From: Ctenosaura bakeri
Lineage: Eukaryota; Chordata; Lepidosauria; Squamata; Iguanidae
Length of the DNA: 64,000 nucleotides
Reading direction: 5' to 3'
NCBI GenBank assembly: GCA_948474755.1
Contig: CAOLHI010003122.1
Location: forward strand, 1 to 64,000
Made by a program: the position numbers and the translations under genes. Position 1 is the stretch's first letter, and each line of letters starts with the position of its first letter. The notes under the pieces were generated by a model. That model saw only the letters and a list, made by a program, of their open reading frames with translations, ran no database searches and had not been told where the DNA came from. Below, piece by piece: positions 47,641 to 60,365 of the stretch.

Positions 47641-48111
47641 TGAGTAGATCCTAGTAGCAGATCTGAATTCACAGTTTACAGAACAAGACCACTGCCTATA
47701 TTTGCTGTACAAGTATTTCCTACATTTTTCTTAAAATTCATAGTGGCAGTTAAAGAGAAAGCTAATAACAGGGAAGCATGTCTCATTTTGTCTTATTTGG
47801 TCTGTGACTAGAACATACTGGAACAAGTCTATGTGTGTTTTGACATTGTTTTAAGGTGAAAGTAACATCATAAAGTAGAAATCTGGAGCTCAAAAGAGAA
47901 GAGAAATTTGGGGGGGAAAGGAAGAGAGAAGGTTCAGACTGGACTACAAAATCATCATGTGATGACAAGTGTAAAAACTGATCATTGGTGTTCAGACATT
48001 ATTATTAGAAGAAAAACTCATGAGGATTCTACAGGAGTAGAAGAACAGGGATGCACTAGGGATGCATTCAGGGTAAGGATAGACTGATCTCATGTTATTG
48101 CTGAATACTTC
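47641..48111. other. No recognisable feature
   Basis: Nothing recognised. Confidence 0.4.
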
Positions 48112-50090
48112 ATTGTGAATTTTTTTTCTCTTCACATTAACACACAAAAGAAATCTTACTATTTTTGGATATCCAAACACAATAATAAGCTATTTGAAAA
48201 TAATTATGTAAAAAATTGGAATATAATTTTAAAAAATTGGAACAACTTGAAACTATCACTCTCAGGAGGGATCGCTACTGTAAAAATGAGTGTTCTGCCC
48301 AAGATGAATTTTCTATTCCAGAATGTTCTCATAATCATTAACAACAAACCATTCTTAATCTGGAAAAAGGACTTATTTAAATTCATATGGGCTGGTCCCA
48401 AACCAAGAATAAAATGACACACATTGATGGATTTAAAAGAATACGAGGAGGATGTGGGGTACCAGACCTCAAATCCTATTATCATGTTAGCAAACTGACA
48501 TGGATAGCAAATTGATTAACATTACACAATGAAAGAATGCTAACTCTAGAAGGAGTCGATGCCAGATTCGGCTGGCACATCTACCTATGGTATGGCAAAA
48601 CCAGGGTTGATAAAAAAAATTCTGACCATTTTATCCATAAATCATTATTGACCATCAGGTACAAATATAAGAAATTACTCCACGTCAAAATTCCTCTCTG
48701 GGTCTCCCCTCAGGAAATGTTTTTTTGGAAAACGGAAAAATCTCTCATAGAAATGGTTGAGCTATGAAGACATAATCAGTCTTACTACCAGGAATGTATA
48801 CAGAATAACAATGAGAGAAGAATTAGAAAAAGAAAACACAAAATGTAATTGGTTCCCTTACAGACAGTTGGTAGAAAGATTTAAGATTAATCTGAAGTCT
48901 GAAGACTTTGTAAAGAGTAAAACAGAATTTGAAAACATAATTTTTGACAACCTGACTCATCAGATGTCAAAGCTATATAAATTCTTGCTTCTCTAGCGGA
49001 GGGAAGCTGACATAGTAAAAGATTCTGTGCTTAAATGGTTGAGTAATATTGGAAAAGTTATCCATGATAAGGAGTTGGAAATTAACTTACAAATTTATGG
49101 TTGCCCACAATCTGTGAGAAAACCACTTGAAAAGGCTTCACCGTTGGAATCTGACACCTAAATAATTAAGTAAGATATACAAATCCACCTCAGGAATTTG
49201 CTGGAAATGTCAGCAAGAAGTAGAAACTTTCTATCATGTTTGGTGGACATGCAGGGAAACAAAAAAATACTGGACTCATATCCACAACAAGATTTCAGAA
49301 CAGTTCAAGGGTAAGTTCCCACTGTCCCCCAAACTGTATTTGTTAAACATGACACATGAACTAGACTCCTATATGGTAAAATTTAATTTATATTTAATAA
49401 CTGCAGCTAGAATAGTATTTGCAAAACATTGGGGGGGGGAAGCGATACTCCAGAATTAGAAGAATGGCAACAAGCTATCTTAGAAGTAAAAACTGTGGAT
49501 ATTCTAACACAGTTCATCAAAGGGAAAAAGGAAGATAAAATCAAAGAGGAATGGGCACCAGTGATTGTAAATCTTTTGTAAGATCAGGAAGATTTCATAG
49601 ATTAAAAAAATTAAAACAAAACTTCTGAAATGCATGTAATATTCCATAAGTAAAAATTAAATTAGGCTTAGTGTACTAACAGGATCACAAACTGAAACAT
49701 AACTAATAATCATTATAGAGGGGCACAGGTGGACACATATATACTAATACATACATATTTACAGCTGTTTATATAAAAACATATAATTATATGTGGGCAA
49801 CCCACAAATGTGTTTTTTTCTCATTTATCTGGGAACAATGCTAGATTAAGACTCTAGAATTAGCAGGATTAGAGAAATATATATTGAGAGAAGGGTTTAA
49901 AGTTGCCAGAACTCAGGAATCCATATATGTATATGTCATATATATATATGATAATGGTCACATATATACATTTTGTTTAGACTAGAATTGTACGTTGTAA
50001 TATTGTAAGTTTTCTTTTTTTCTACCTTCATCTTGTTTTAGTGGGTTTTTTTGCTGTGAACATAATAAAAATTAAATTTAAAAAATCAAA
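48112..50090 (+). mobile_element. L1 LINE, ORF2 C-terminal part plus 3' UTR, broken
   Basis: The plus strand carries ORF2 pieces in order. 48115-48417 includes NNKLFENNYVKNWN and FKFIWAGPKPRIK, the L1 region after the reverse transcriptase. 48537-48767 and 48757-48996 continue in other frames. At 49198-49270 the peptide CWKCQQEVETFYHVWWTC is the L1 C-terminal cysteine motif (CxxC...HxxxxC). The 3' UTR is AT-rich, with tatatatg repeats near 49930-49970, and ends aataaaaattaaatttaaa near 50085. Frameshifts, a G-run at 49431-49439 and stops make it inactive. It is 5'-truncated. Confidence 0.9.
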
Positions 50091-51237
50091 TATGAAACGC
50101 TTGTTCTCTAATACCAAGGTAATGTTAGTGTACTGTAGTAGTTTGTAGTATTTGTAGAAGAGACCCTCTTAAATTTTCAAGACCTCTTTTCTGGGTCTTA
50201 TACAAAGTTTTTTTAAAAAAAAAATTACACTATTGGAAGCAGCACAAAAATTAACTAAGTAATATAAAATACATGTCTCAAACAAAGTTTAATTGAAGAA
50301 CTGTGTGATTCTGTCATGTAAAGAGTGTCTTGCTGATGTCACAAATAGATTTGTATGAAGAAATATCTGAAAGCCATTTATTTGGCTAGCGTTGGAGATG
50401 CTTCTTTAGAGCCACTGAACTTCTTTGACAAGATTCATGCACTTAATTTTTTAAGCTTATTTCCAAATGTTTGTATAAATCCGCATATCTTTTGCACTCT
50501 TACTGTAGCTTTAGAAAGAGGTTATTTGAAATCTGCCTCATGTTCATAGCTGCCTCTGGTGACCTTTCTTTAAACAAATTGAAATATCCATCAAGAGCAT
50601 ATCATAGATTTGGGAATGTTGGCCACTGAATCTAAAGTTGTGAGAAAACTAAACTTTGATTATTTAATTTAAACATTTACTAACTGAAAAGTCTTCAAAG
50701 TTCTGCCAACTGTATGGTAGACATATAAGGAGAAAACAAACAAAATCAACCATTTTATGTGTCCTGGGGGGGGGGTTCCCCGCATGCCCTGTTGTGAATC
50801 TTTTACCAACATGATTTATTCCTTATTCCCATACCTTGTGCAATGTTTTACAACCCCATTTCCACACTGGTATTTTGGGGAGAAATCTTTATTGTGCTGC
50901 TTTTTACCCCATCCTGCCCACCATTTCCAGATCTTTTTCTCCCCATCCCAACAGAATGGAAGAAATGATCAATATTTCAACGGTAGAAAAGAGATAAAGG
51001 GACAGATGCAGTAACATATGCTAGCTAGGAAAAGAACCGGTCACCACAGCCTTTTTAGTACCCTCAGTAGATACCCACATACACAATGATGTCATGATGT
51101 CATAATGTTATCTCAGCTACAAACGCTATCCCAGTTACTGCCTGTTATACTAGAAAATATTTAAAGCTGCCTTGATTTTGCTTTCTCAAAATATCTTAAT
51201 ATGTTGAGCATTCCTCCACCACCACTGCAGCCACCAC
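50091..51237. other. No recognisable feature
   Basis: Includes a G-run near 50765. No repeat family or exon recognised. Confidence 0.4.
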
Positions 51238-51424
51238 TTGTTGTGTGCCTTCAAGTCATTTCCAACTTATGGCAACCCTAAAGCAAACCTATCATGGGGC
51301 TTTCTGAGGCTAAGAGTGTGTGATGCACCCAAGATCACTCAGTGAGTTTCCATGGACAATTAGGGAATCAAACCATGCTCTCCAGGGTCATTATCCAATG
51401 CTCAGACCACTACACTGGCTCTCA
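51238..51424 (-). mobile_element. tRNA-derived SINE (Sauria-SINE type)
   Basis: On the plus strand it reads cttgttgtgtgccttcaagt, acttatggcaaccctaaagc, cctatcatggggctttctga and ends gaccactacactggctc, the exact reverse order of the SINE at 60366-60560. Confidence 0.88.
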
Positions 51425-52159
51425 CTATACCATTAAGGCATGGAAGAATACTCAAGGAGACAGATAGCATAGTATTGCCTCCTTCTTTCACAGCACCATA
51501 TGGAACTTTTTATTTCCACTCTCCCTCCCCCTGCCATGAGATTTTATGTAGTTTGGGAAAGGATCTGAACATGGAAGGGGGTTCAGCAAAAGGTAAAACT
51601 AAAAACCAGTCCAGCTGTAGTCATGGGCAACAATCAGTAGCCCCAGATGGGAGTAGTTGATCTACCAAAATATGCATCCAGTCAACTTGGTGAAAAATGC
51701 GAGTCTGTTTTATAGTGTATATTCATATCTTACACCTCTCTATTCACCTCATTTACATGGGTAGAAATTTGGACTCCCAAATAAATCACTCTTTCTGGAA
51801 TTGAGCCAGGCAAGTTTGAGAATTTCTGAAACTTAGAGTTTCAAAGGCATGCAGTTTTTATTTGATTTACTCAGGAAGACCACAACATGTGCTCCTATGG
51901 CATACATGGTTCATGAATATTGATCACCAATAGTTCTAGCTTTGTGTTAAGTTTCAGTATGTTAGCATTACTCCTTTGACAAGGCATGTCAAGGACAGAA
52001 CTGAAAAAGATTTAGGGGTCAGTGCATAGGTGAGGGTGGTGAAAACAACTAAAATATCTTCCTCTAGTGGACTTTAAACTCCAGTTTTATAAGATTGCAA
52101 ACTGACATTTACTGAAGTACTTTTCTAATGGGTCATCAAACAGGCACTATAGGAACCAC
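51425..52159. other. No recognisable feature
   Basis: Nothing recognised. Confidence 0.4.
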
Positions 52160-52570
52160 AGCTAGCACACTGCTAGAAAGAAACTTTATGACCTTCGGAA
52201 AGTGTCAGCCTCATTAAAGACAATGCCTGTCAACTTTAAAAGTGCAAAACTAATTTGCAGCCTGGGTTCTCTCTTTCCCTTTTGATAAATAACTCTGTAA
52301 AGAAGTCTGGATAACTTTTTTGATTGCTGTTAATACCCTAACAAAACTATATCAAAACCAAGTTAAAGTTGCAAATTCCTGCCAGTGATTTATGACTAGT
52401 AACTTGCTGCATTTCAGAAACTTTCAAACAAAGTTTCTGTTCATGATTAAGAGGAAACTGAAGCAGAAAAACAATTGGCTCAATCCACTCAAGTGAAGCA
52501 CTTTTGAATCCCATTGTTTTCATTGGGCTAATTAAACATCTGCATCTGAGGAGGGCATAAGTCTGGCTGC
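52160..52570. promoter_or_regulatory. Candidate conserved non-coding block (speculative)
   Basis: Repeat-free sequence with words such as gtgcaaaactaatttgcagc, gggctaattaaacatctg and ccagtgatttatgactagt. It has the base composition and motif texture of a vertebrate enhancer-type element, but no direct evidence. Confidence 0.18.
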
Positions 52571-54337
52571 ATGGCATCTTCTGTTTTTAGAAAGTAGAAA
52601 AAATATATTTCTATACTAAGCCACTGTCCTGTTTAAGGCTGACAAGTGCCTCAATAAATTTCCTACAGTCCACAGGAATCAAAATGAGGAAACCACACCA
52701 GTCCAAAGTTATACATGGGGTTATCCATGTGGTCCATACAGTCTCATGTGCACATGGAAAAAGTAGACCTGAAAAGGTCCAAAGCCAAGAAGAAAATTGC
52801 CAGAAAGATTAATACATTGAAGGTCAGAGGCCCACAAAGCCAGACAGGGTTACAAGAGTGTATTGGAGCTGATGGTCTGCAGCAACAAAATGGCCTTGAC
52901 TGAGCTAATTTATAGCCAGCAGTAAATCAGCCCAGCTGGACTCATTAGCTCACAGTCTATCTTTTAAAGTGGAAAAAAGCATTTCCTCACACTTTGCAAC
53001 TGGGGTTTTAATGTATGACACTTCACATGAAAAACCTTTGCATCCCCGCCTGATCTGAAAGCAACCCCTGGGATTGACCAGATTTTGTTTTTGTTTGTGC
53101 TATGAAAGGACTGTCAGCCTCCTCTGGTTCCAACAGGGGCCTGTTGTCTTGGTTCTCCTTCTTCATTTGAAGGGTATTCCTCTACATAGGACATGATAGC
53201 CATAGCTTTAATGTATGTAATTACATCTAATTCAGTAAGCCAAGTACTCATTTTCCACTTCTCCCTCAATCCAGTCTTCCATAAGACATCCCATACTGTT
53301 CCAGAAGAATGCCCGAACCTCAGGGGAATGTGAGGTGATGCCAAAAGGTGACCCAATCTGCAAAATGCTTTTCATTTTCATTTTCAAAGTCACCACAACA
53401 TGAATCTTATGTCCTAAAGAGAATACAGTATTCTTTACTGTACTGTAAAAGAACAGTGTATTGACACTATAGTGCTAGCACAGTCTGGATAGTTTCTAAG
53501 CCCTTTAGCAGGTTTATGGGAAGCTGCAGTGGGAAGGGAAGATTACACACATGTCCTCTAAAATTATTATTATTATCTTTATTTTAAAATCCATTCTTCT
53601 ACCTGAAGATAGGCAGAATAGGATACCACCCTAAATATACAATTCAACTTTTAAAAATCAAGAATGTTTTTCTCCTTTCCCAGGCTTACTTTGGGATTCA
53701 TAGTATAGCATGAGAACAAGTAATTTAAAATGGCATGGCTGGGAAGGTGCTTGTAGAGGAGTTATGGCATACAGGTTAAGGATTATCCAAGTAGCCTTCC
53801 CAACCCTTATGGGTATTATGAAGGAATAATGAATTTTGACTCCATTGTAATAAGATTTGGAGTCTGTGTTTTCTTGTACACATACAGAAACACCCATGCC
53901 TATGATTCCATCATGCAGTACTATCATATTTCCAGCTTTATACAAACAACCACAAAAACTGAAAACACATATGGATGTTTATATGTAAAGCAATGATTTC
54001 TAAGATATAGAATTGTGAGATCAATAGAAAAATCCCATGCTTGTGTGCACAACTGCAGAATATGCACATTCCTGTCATGGTGGACACTCTAGTCACTGAG
54101 ATCCAGTGTCGTATCCTATCTCAACCCATATAATGGTATAATAAAAAAGGACTGGCCTTCTGTAAGTCAGTTACAATGTTGCACGTAAGAGTTACGAGAT
54201 TAAAATTCATACTTACAATCATAGTGATAAATGTCCCTGAAACCCACATCAGAATCCAGGATGACACACTAAGGGACAGAGTTCTCTGGGCCTGGTGAGC
54301 AGGGTGCTGAAAGAGGATCAGCAGTATACCAAGGAGT
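52571..54337. other. No recognisable feature
   Basis: Unique-looking sequence with short chance open frames. Confidence 0.4.
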
Positions 54338-54536
54338 TAGAATCAAGGAGTTGGAAGAGACCCCAGGGGCCATCGAGTCCAACCCCCTGCCATGCACCCA
54401 TCAAAACATTCCCAACAGATGGCCATCCAGCCTGTACTTAAAAACCTCCAAAGAAGGAGACTCTACCACACTCTGAGGCAGCATATTCTACTGCCATACA
54501 GCTCTGACCATCAGGAAGTTCTTCCTGAGGTTCAAG
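54338..54536 (-). mobile_element. CR1 LINE 3' end, short
   Basis: tagaatcaaggagttggaag, gccatcgagtccaaccccct, aaaacctccaaagaaggaga and aggaagttcttcctgaggtt follow the CR1 copies at 7514 and 36296. It stops before the site where those copies carry a MITE. Confidence 0.88.
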
Positions 54537-54854
54537 TGTGATGGCAATTCACAGGAGTCCCTTCTTTGCATGTGGGAAAGGGGTGGACAATGCCCCATTC
54601 ACTGGCATCACAGAACTCCATCTCTCACTATAGCTGGCTGGGTTTTAAGGTGGGTTTGAGGGTTACATTGGGGACAGATCATAGCCATGACATTCTGGTT
54701 ACCTCCAATGCAGGAACCTGGCCAAGATTTCCCAAACACCCAAAGATCACTATTTCATATAGCCTAAGCCAATGCTACTCAAAGTGGTGTTCTCTACAGA
54801 AGGCTGCCCCAGAACCCCTGGCTACTGGTACCTGATGTGTTTCCAGGAAACAAA

Positions 54855-55279
54855 GGCCATTTCCACACGGAGTTTTTAAAACGGGGCAGAGCGTCCTCCA
54901 GGGAGGATGTCTGCACCTGGGAGTGGACTGGGTCGGACCTACTTAACATAGATCCGCACCCCAGCCCACTCCAGAACAACCCCAAGTGGTCGTCCAGCAT
55001 GCTTTTGAAAGACCGCTAAAAACAGGTCTTTGAAAAGCACGGAGTGTGCCACTGCGAGCCTGCTCCCGTATGCAGATTCGCAGGCTCACATTGGTGCATT
55101 GGTGAGCTTCAGCGGTTGGTCGAGACCCTCAATCAACCGGAAGCTGCCATTTTCGTCCCTGGAGGAGTACAGAGCTTTGGCCACGCGCTGCTCCGGAGCA
55201 GCATGGACCAGACCGGGGAGCCCAAAAGTCCAGTGAGTAGCGTCACAGGGCGATTCCCTCGCCCTGTGCGGAAATGGCC
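54855..55279. mobile_element. MITE, GGCCATTTCC-end family (425 bp)
   Basis: It starts ggccatttccacacgg and ends gtgcggaaatggcc, with AAA on both sides (54852-54854 and 55280-55282). It carries the hairpin gcttttgaaagacc/ggtctttgaaaagc at 55001-55038. CpG-rich and non-coding. It is the cleanest copy of its family here. Confidence 0.88.
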
Positions 55280-56309
55280 AAAGAAACAAGTATAGCACAT
55301 TGTGAAAAAAATGCTAGTCACTGGATCAGGTAGCCTGAGAAGTAGTATTTTAAGCTACTACATGAACTCTTTCTGGTCCTAAACAGTAAATATTTTTGGA
55401 ATTTCAAATTTCTACCCATGCAAGGAAAATTGTTGCCTACATTTTTCATTAGAGGGATAGTATTGTGCCTCCAAGGTAGACAGATGGCAGGTAAGACTCA
55501 ACATTCAGTAATGCACACCAACTAACGATGCAGTCAGTATGAAAATAGGTAGTTGCTTATTAAAATAAATACAGGTGGATTGTATGCATAACAAATGCCT
55601 TTAAACCCTTTATTGGTTTGGCAACATAATCCTGAACTTTATGAATGCTCATTATACTTGCTGGCACACTGTGCCACTCACTGACTAAAAATAGCCATTC
55701 ACTGCATTCAGTTTAATATCCATGAAAGTCCCCTTGTGAATCTTTCCAAGAATCTTGGTGATAAGGGTTTCCTTTACTTTCTGAAGGAAAAAAAAATGGC
55801 TATTGTTTTCAAAACTCAGATTTGATAAACCAACCAGTGGCTTTTTTATTTTTTAGAAAAATGCTCATGGATTCAAGGAAAAGACATCACATGCTGTTTC
55901 CTTCTTCCTTCTTTCTGATCTAATTAAAAGTGCTCTTGAAAAATCCTTGTGGGATGCAGTGTGGAAGACAAACAGTGATTTTCTCCCCCCACCCCCTTTG
56001 GATATCCAGCCCTTATTTCCTCAATTAATTACAGACCTGCTGAGTAAATGTAGGACTATTGAAGCACTGCAGAAAACAGCAATAATAGACGGGCTGACTT
56101 GACACAGATGGAAGAAGGCTGGTCCTGTTTGAATAAGGACAGGTCTCTGGTACCTTCTTGAAGAAACGAGATGTTGACAGGTGTAAGCTGTTAATGTGGA
56201 AGTCATTTGTGCTGCACAAGTGTTACAGATCTGAGAAGAGGAATGTAGAAGATGCATCTCCAAGAATCAATATAGGAGGAGCTTCATAGCAGCTATATTG
56301 TACAGCTAA
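55280..56309. other. Unassigned; contains a weak candidate terminal exon
   Basis: At 55840-55856 a pyrimidine-rich stretch ends in ttttttag. The frame from 55857 stays open for 81 codons to TGA at 56100-56102 (starts KNAHGFKEKTSHAVSFFLL). I do not recognise the peptide, and open runs of this size occur by chance elsewhere in the window. Confidence 0.12.
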
Positions 56310-56489
56310 GGCCATTTCTGCACTAGCCTGTTATAGCGCTATGATTCCACTTTCAACATCCTATGGAATCCTGGGGTTTGCAGTTTCAGGAGGGGCCAGT
56401 TGGCCCCTCCCTAAACTGCAAACCCCAGGATTCCATAGGATGTTGAAAGTGGAATCATAGCGCTATAACAGGCTAGTGCAGAAATGACC
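56310..56489. mobile_element. Near-perfect palindromic MITE (180 bp)
   Basis: The left arm 56310-56398 and right arm 56401-56489 are 89 nt each and reverse-complementary at 86 of 89 positions, with a two-base centre. The ends are ggccatttctgcac and gtgcagaaatgacc. TAA flanks both sides (56307-56309 and 56490-56492). It shares the tcctatggaatcctggggtt core with other fold-back MITEs of the window. The high arm identity suggests recent insertion or ongoing arm-to-arm repair. Confidence 0.93.
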
Positions 56490-57124
56490 TAAGCGTGCAT
56501 GGTTTATGGTTATTTAGCCTTGAGCCTAAGATTGGAAGGCTTATCTTTTGGCAAAGGATGTACTTCAGAATCCTTGAAAAGAGGGTATTGTTTAAAAACA
56601 GTTAACATCTTACAGACTTTCTTCACCAGATCTGAACGTGTCCAAAGACCCGGAAGATGTGCAATGTGAGATTCAGGTAAAAACTAAGTAGAGTGCAGTT
56701 TAGAGCCTGAGGTTACGAGGGGCCTCTAAATACATAAGGGTTTTTTTTAAAAAAACAAACTACTGCATTTCAAATTTGACATCATTTGTTTTAAAAACAG
56801 AAATGTGGAAAATAGATTCTAAAGCAGACATCATCATTCTGCAGTGACAAAACTATGCTTCACATATATCCAAAAATTTATCATATTGCTTCCTTACCTG
56901 TGTTCTGGCGTATACACAAAGAATAAACTTTGATATTATAGTTTACTGCTATGTTGTAAGTCATAACTTTGACATATCTAAATCTGGCTTTGAAATCATA
57001 GCTTCTCCATCTTTCTTGTGTTTCCTCCAGTCTTATCATCAACTGTTTCCTCTGTCAGTTGATATGAACCTGATGCATTACTCTATCCTATTCAATGTGT
57101 CCTATTTACAAACCATAATCTACG
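56490..57124. other. No recognisable feature
   Basis: Nothing recognised. Confidence 0.4.
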
Positions 57125-57237
57125 ATTCTATATGATCACCTCTCAGAGGTGTTTTAGCAATGGATTCCTGCATGGCTAGGGCTAAAACAAGATGGCCCTT
57201 GGAGTCCGTCCCAAATCTATGATTCTGTGATTATATA
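57125..57237 (+). mobile_element. CR1 LINE 3' tail
   Basis: ggattcctgcatggctaggg, agatggcccttggagtcc and ctatgattctgtgatta are the CR1 3' UTR and terminal repeat on the plus strand. Confidence 0.8.
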
Positions 57238-58833
57238 TATCTATAAGGACTGTTCTAGAGATGTACTCACTGTTGTTGTCAAAATAACCCTCCCTCTTCC
57301 TTTGCCCAATATGAAGAAGTCTCCCATACTTCATACACTGTCTGGAATCACTTAAATAGTTAAGAAAATAGTCCTATGCAAGCACATAGAACACCATTGG
57401 GTATATATTTGGTAGTATGTACTGCATGAATAGCAGGACAGATGCTCATTCAACTCTTCTTTTCCCAGAACTGTTAATCTTTTGAGGGTTGTTCTTATTG
57501 GAAATATAGTTTAATTTTCCCCAATTACATATAGCACATCACTTAGCAGGCAAGGGTGCTGAGGGCAAGTTGGAGGAAACAGAAGAACGGCACAGGCAAA
57601 AACAGAGGCTGGTGGAGCAGCTGAGGTGGCACTGGCATGTGGGGTCTGCTCCTCTTCCTCCTACTGCTGTGTGTTGTCTTTGTTTTGCTTAGGCAACATT
57701 GATGATGCCACTGCCTGGGGTGCACAAGGCTGAAGCAGTGGCTCCAGAGAATGTACTCAGTTCCTGCTGTAGGCAATGCAGTGGCCCTGGCTTGCTGCTC
57801 CTGCCTTCAATGGAGATGCCTCTGCCCAGAGTTACCACTTGTGTGCCAGAGGGAGAAGAAGAGGTGACAATGGTGGAGGATGGAGAAGTGCGGCTATGTG
57901 TATTACAAGTGGTGTAGGGAACAGCAGAGGTGTCAGGAAATACTTACTGCACAGATAAGCAAATTTGCAGAAGTTAAACCCACAAATGTTAAGGGCTGAC
58001 TGTACTTGCAACAGACTCATTTTCTGTCCTTAAAGATGGCAGTTGACATTATTTTGTAGAAACATCCTCTTCAAAAATAACACTCCCAATATTTCCCTCT
58101 CTTCCTTGAAATACGAATGTTTTGTATGTTTTCCAAACAAGTGAAATAACTATAATGACATTTGATGTCCCATTCTGCATAATTTCTCCTCTTCTGGTTA
58201 GATTTCAAAGTGGCAAGCCCAGTTTTCAAACCACTAGATCATACAATATCTGAGTAATTCCTTTGTCAGGGAGGGAAGCAAAGGGATTACCACATCAAAA
58301 AGTAGATGCCATGCCACTGTGATAAAAACACACGCACACCAAAAGTAGAGCAACACTGCCCTTTACATGTTTCTATGTGTTGTGCTTGCTTGATGTGTTA
58401 AAGGCTGCTTTGATCTGGCAAACTAAAAGCACAGCAAAAATGGGGAACGTAGAGTGCATGTTTAATATTTGCAAGGTTACAAGTTCAGTCATTAACATCT
58501 CCAGTGAAGGATCTTGGAAAACAGATCTGGGAACAACCTCTGCATGAGATCTGCTAACAGTTTGGGAGACTGTACTGGCTTAGATGGTATATCCTTGGTA
58601 ATAAAAATAGTGGCAGGTTAAAACAGGTTGCAGACAGTGAGGGCAGGGGTTTGAATCAAGGTGGACAAGCAGCAAGACTGAGCAAATAGACAGAGTTGTC
58701 AGTTCTGGGTCATCCCCGGCACTGAGGTTTCCAAGTCTAAATCTTAGACTTACAGGTAACCCCTGGTGATGTCAATAAGCACTATACATTAAATACTAAC
58801 CACAGCTGCTCATAGCTTGTCGTGCAAACAAAC
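57238..58833. other. Unassigned; possible unclassified repeat at about 57550-58005
   Basis: A locally GC-richer stretch ends taagggctgactgtac, a phrase I associate with dispersed lizard repeats. Its start could not be fixed. Open frames of 60-77 codons on both strands have no recognised product. The remainder is featureless. Confidence 0.3.
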
Positions 58834-58852
58834 AGAGAGAGAGAGAGAGAGA
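58834..58852. repeat. (GA)n microsatellite
   Basis: About nine GA units. Confidence 0.9.
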
Positions 58853-59429
58853 TGTATGTTTTTGTCTGAAAATTAAGACAGAAATCTAAAGAGTCTTTCC
58901 CAGATCATGGTGAAATGAGGGGATTATTCTTTCTCACCTACAGAGAGATATGAGAACTTTTGATCTAACCTACTTGCTTTTTCAAGCAAGAAGGTGGATG
59001 CAGAGCAATGTTCAAGGTGAGCTGTGAAGCGACAACAAGTGGAAGGGAAGGAGGAAGCTGAGAGTCTAGCTGACACTCTTTGCAGGTTGTTCAAATATCA
59101 AGCTATGGTGGAACTAATAGTAGAAGCATGTGAAGCAGGGTGGGAAATGTATAGTCTCAAGATAAAATGTTCTGGCAAGAGGCATGGATTCTTCAGAATT
59201 TATCAGAGCAGGAGTTTTCAGAAGCTAATCTCAGAGCTGGGGGAGAAGGCAAGGCTGAATTTTGTGAAAGCTCAGGGCCTTAGAATATAAGTGTATTTGA
59301 CAAGCCAGGATTTATCTTGGGAAAGAGTTGTGACTTTACTCAAAACAAGGAAAAATCCCTTGTTTTATGATCCTGCCTTGATAAATGGATACAAGTGATA
59401 AATGGATACAAGACTCTCTTTCACATTAA
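58853..59429. other. No recognised gene; one 88-codon open frame
   Basis: 59024-59290 is open on the plus strand for 88 codons, with no recognised domain and no splice or promoter context. A 17-nt unit (ataaatggatacaagtg) is repeated at about 59380-59412. Confidence 0.3.
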
Positions 59430-59616
59430 ACAGTTCTATCACTTTGGTGCTACTTTTAAAAGCCAGAGCTGCACTCCATGGAATCCAGGGATTTTGTAGT
59501 GTCTTCAAGTATTGAGAATTCTTTGCCAGTTTGCAAATCCTAGGATTCTATAGGATGCAGCCATAGCAATTAAATGTAATTAAAGTGCTATAAGGGTATA
59601 AAGTGAAAGACACCAA
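59430..59616. mobile_element. Fold-back MITE, diverged
   Basis: The left part has ctatcactttggtgctac and ccatggaatccagggatttt. The right part has aaatcctaggattctatagg and aaagtgctataagggtataa. The two halves are imperfect reverse complements and share the core of 56310-56489. Confidence 0.65.
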
Positions 59617-60365
59617 AGTCTTTTCCCCATGTAGGAAAGCACCTTGCCAAAATGTGACAAAAATATAAGTCTAGTTTAGTCTTAAATTCTCACCTGAACA
59701 CATAGCTGCTTTGAACTGTCAATACCATTCCAGCAAACCTGTTGCATTGCCTTTCTGTTTCCTTTTGTTACAGAGCAAATGTTAGGTTTTGGAAAATCAA
59801 ACCAAGTACTCATCCAATGCACATGCACATTTTTCTAAAATGCTGTTTTAATACTTGCTAAATGTTTAGATAGCTATTTGTCTGCAAAATAGGCTTCTCA
59901 AAACCTGCAGCATGTAAGGAAGATTGGGTAGTAGCCATGAGTATTTCAAGATATAAATCACTTTGCAATAGCTCAGCCTTTTAATATTATTTTTCTGGAA
60001 GATGTTAAGTCAATCTGCAGTCTTTCACTTGTCTTCATCATGTCTGCAAGTTCTGGCTGTCAGTTACAGTTCTTCAGCTTGCATTGTTTTTGATGATGAG
60101 CAAAAATAAAATATCTGAAGTTTCATGGCACAGAGGTTTGAGTGAGTATTCGAGTGAGATTTTGTTTTCCCTTTGCTTTACATTATCTCATAATGATCCA
60201 AAAATGCAGAATACGTTTTCTGGTGAAAAATAGATTGGAGTGTGTAGGGAATCTTCTTTATATCATTTAAATCACTTGAAACAAGAAAGTTAATGAAGTT
60301 GAAGCATTAAGCTGCAAAAGCAGTGTATTAAACTGGTAGTGGTAGATGCTAGTACTTGTGAACTT
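59617..60365. other. No recognisable feature
   Basis: Nothing recognised; AT-rich. Confidence 0.4.

Noticed and set aside
59024..59290. 88-codon plus-strand frame that looks protein-like
   Set aside because: No recognised domain, no splice or promoter context, and its length is within chance expectation for this window.
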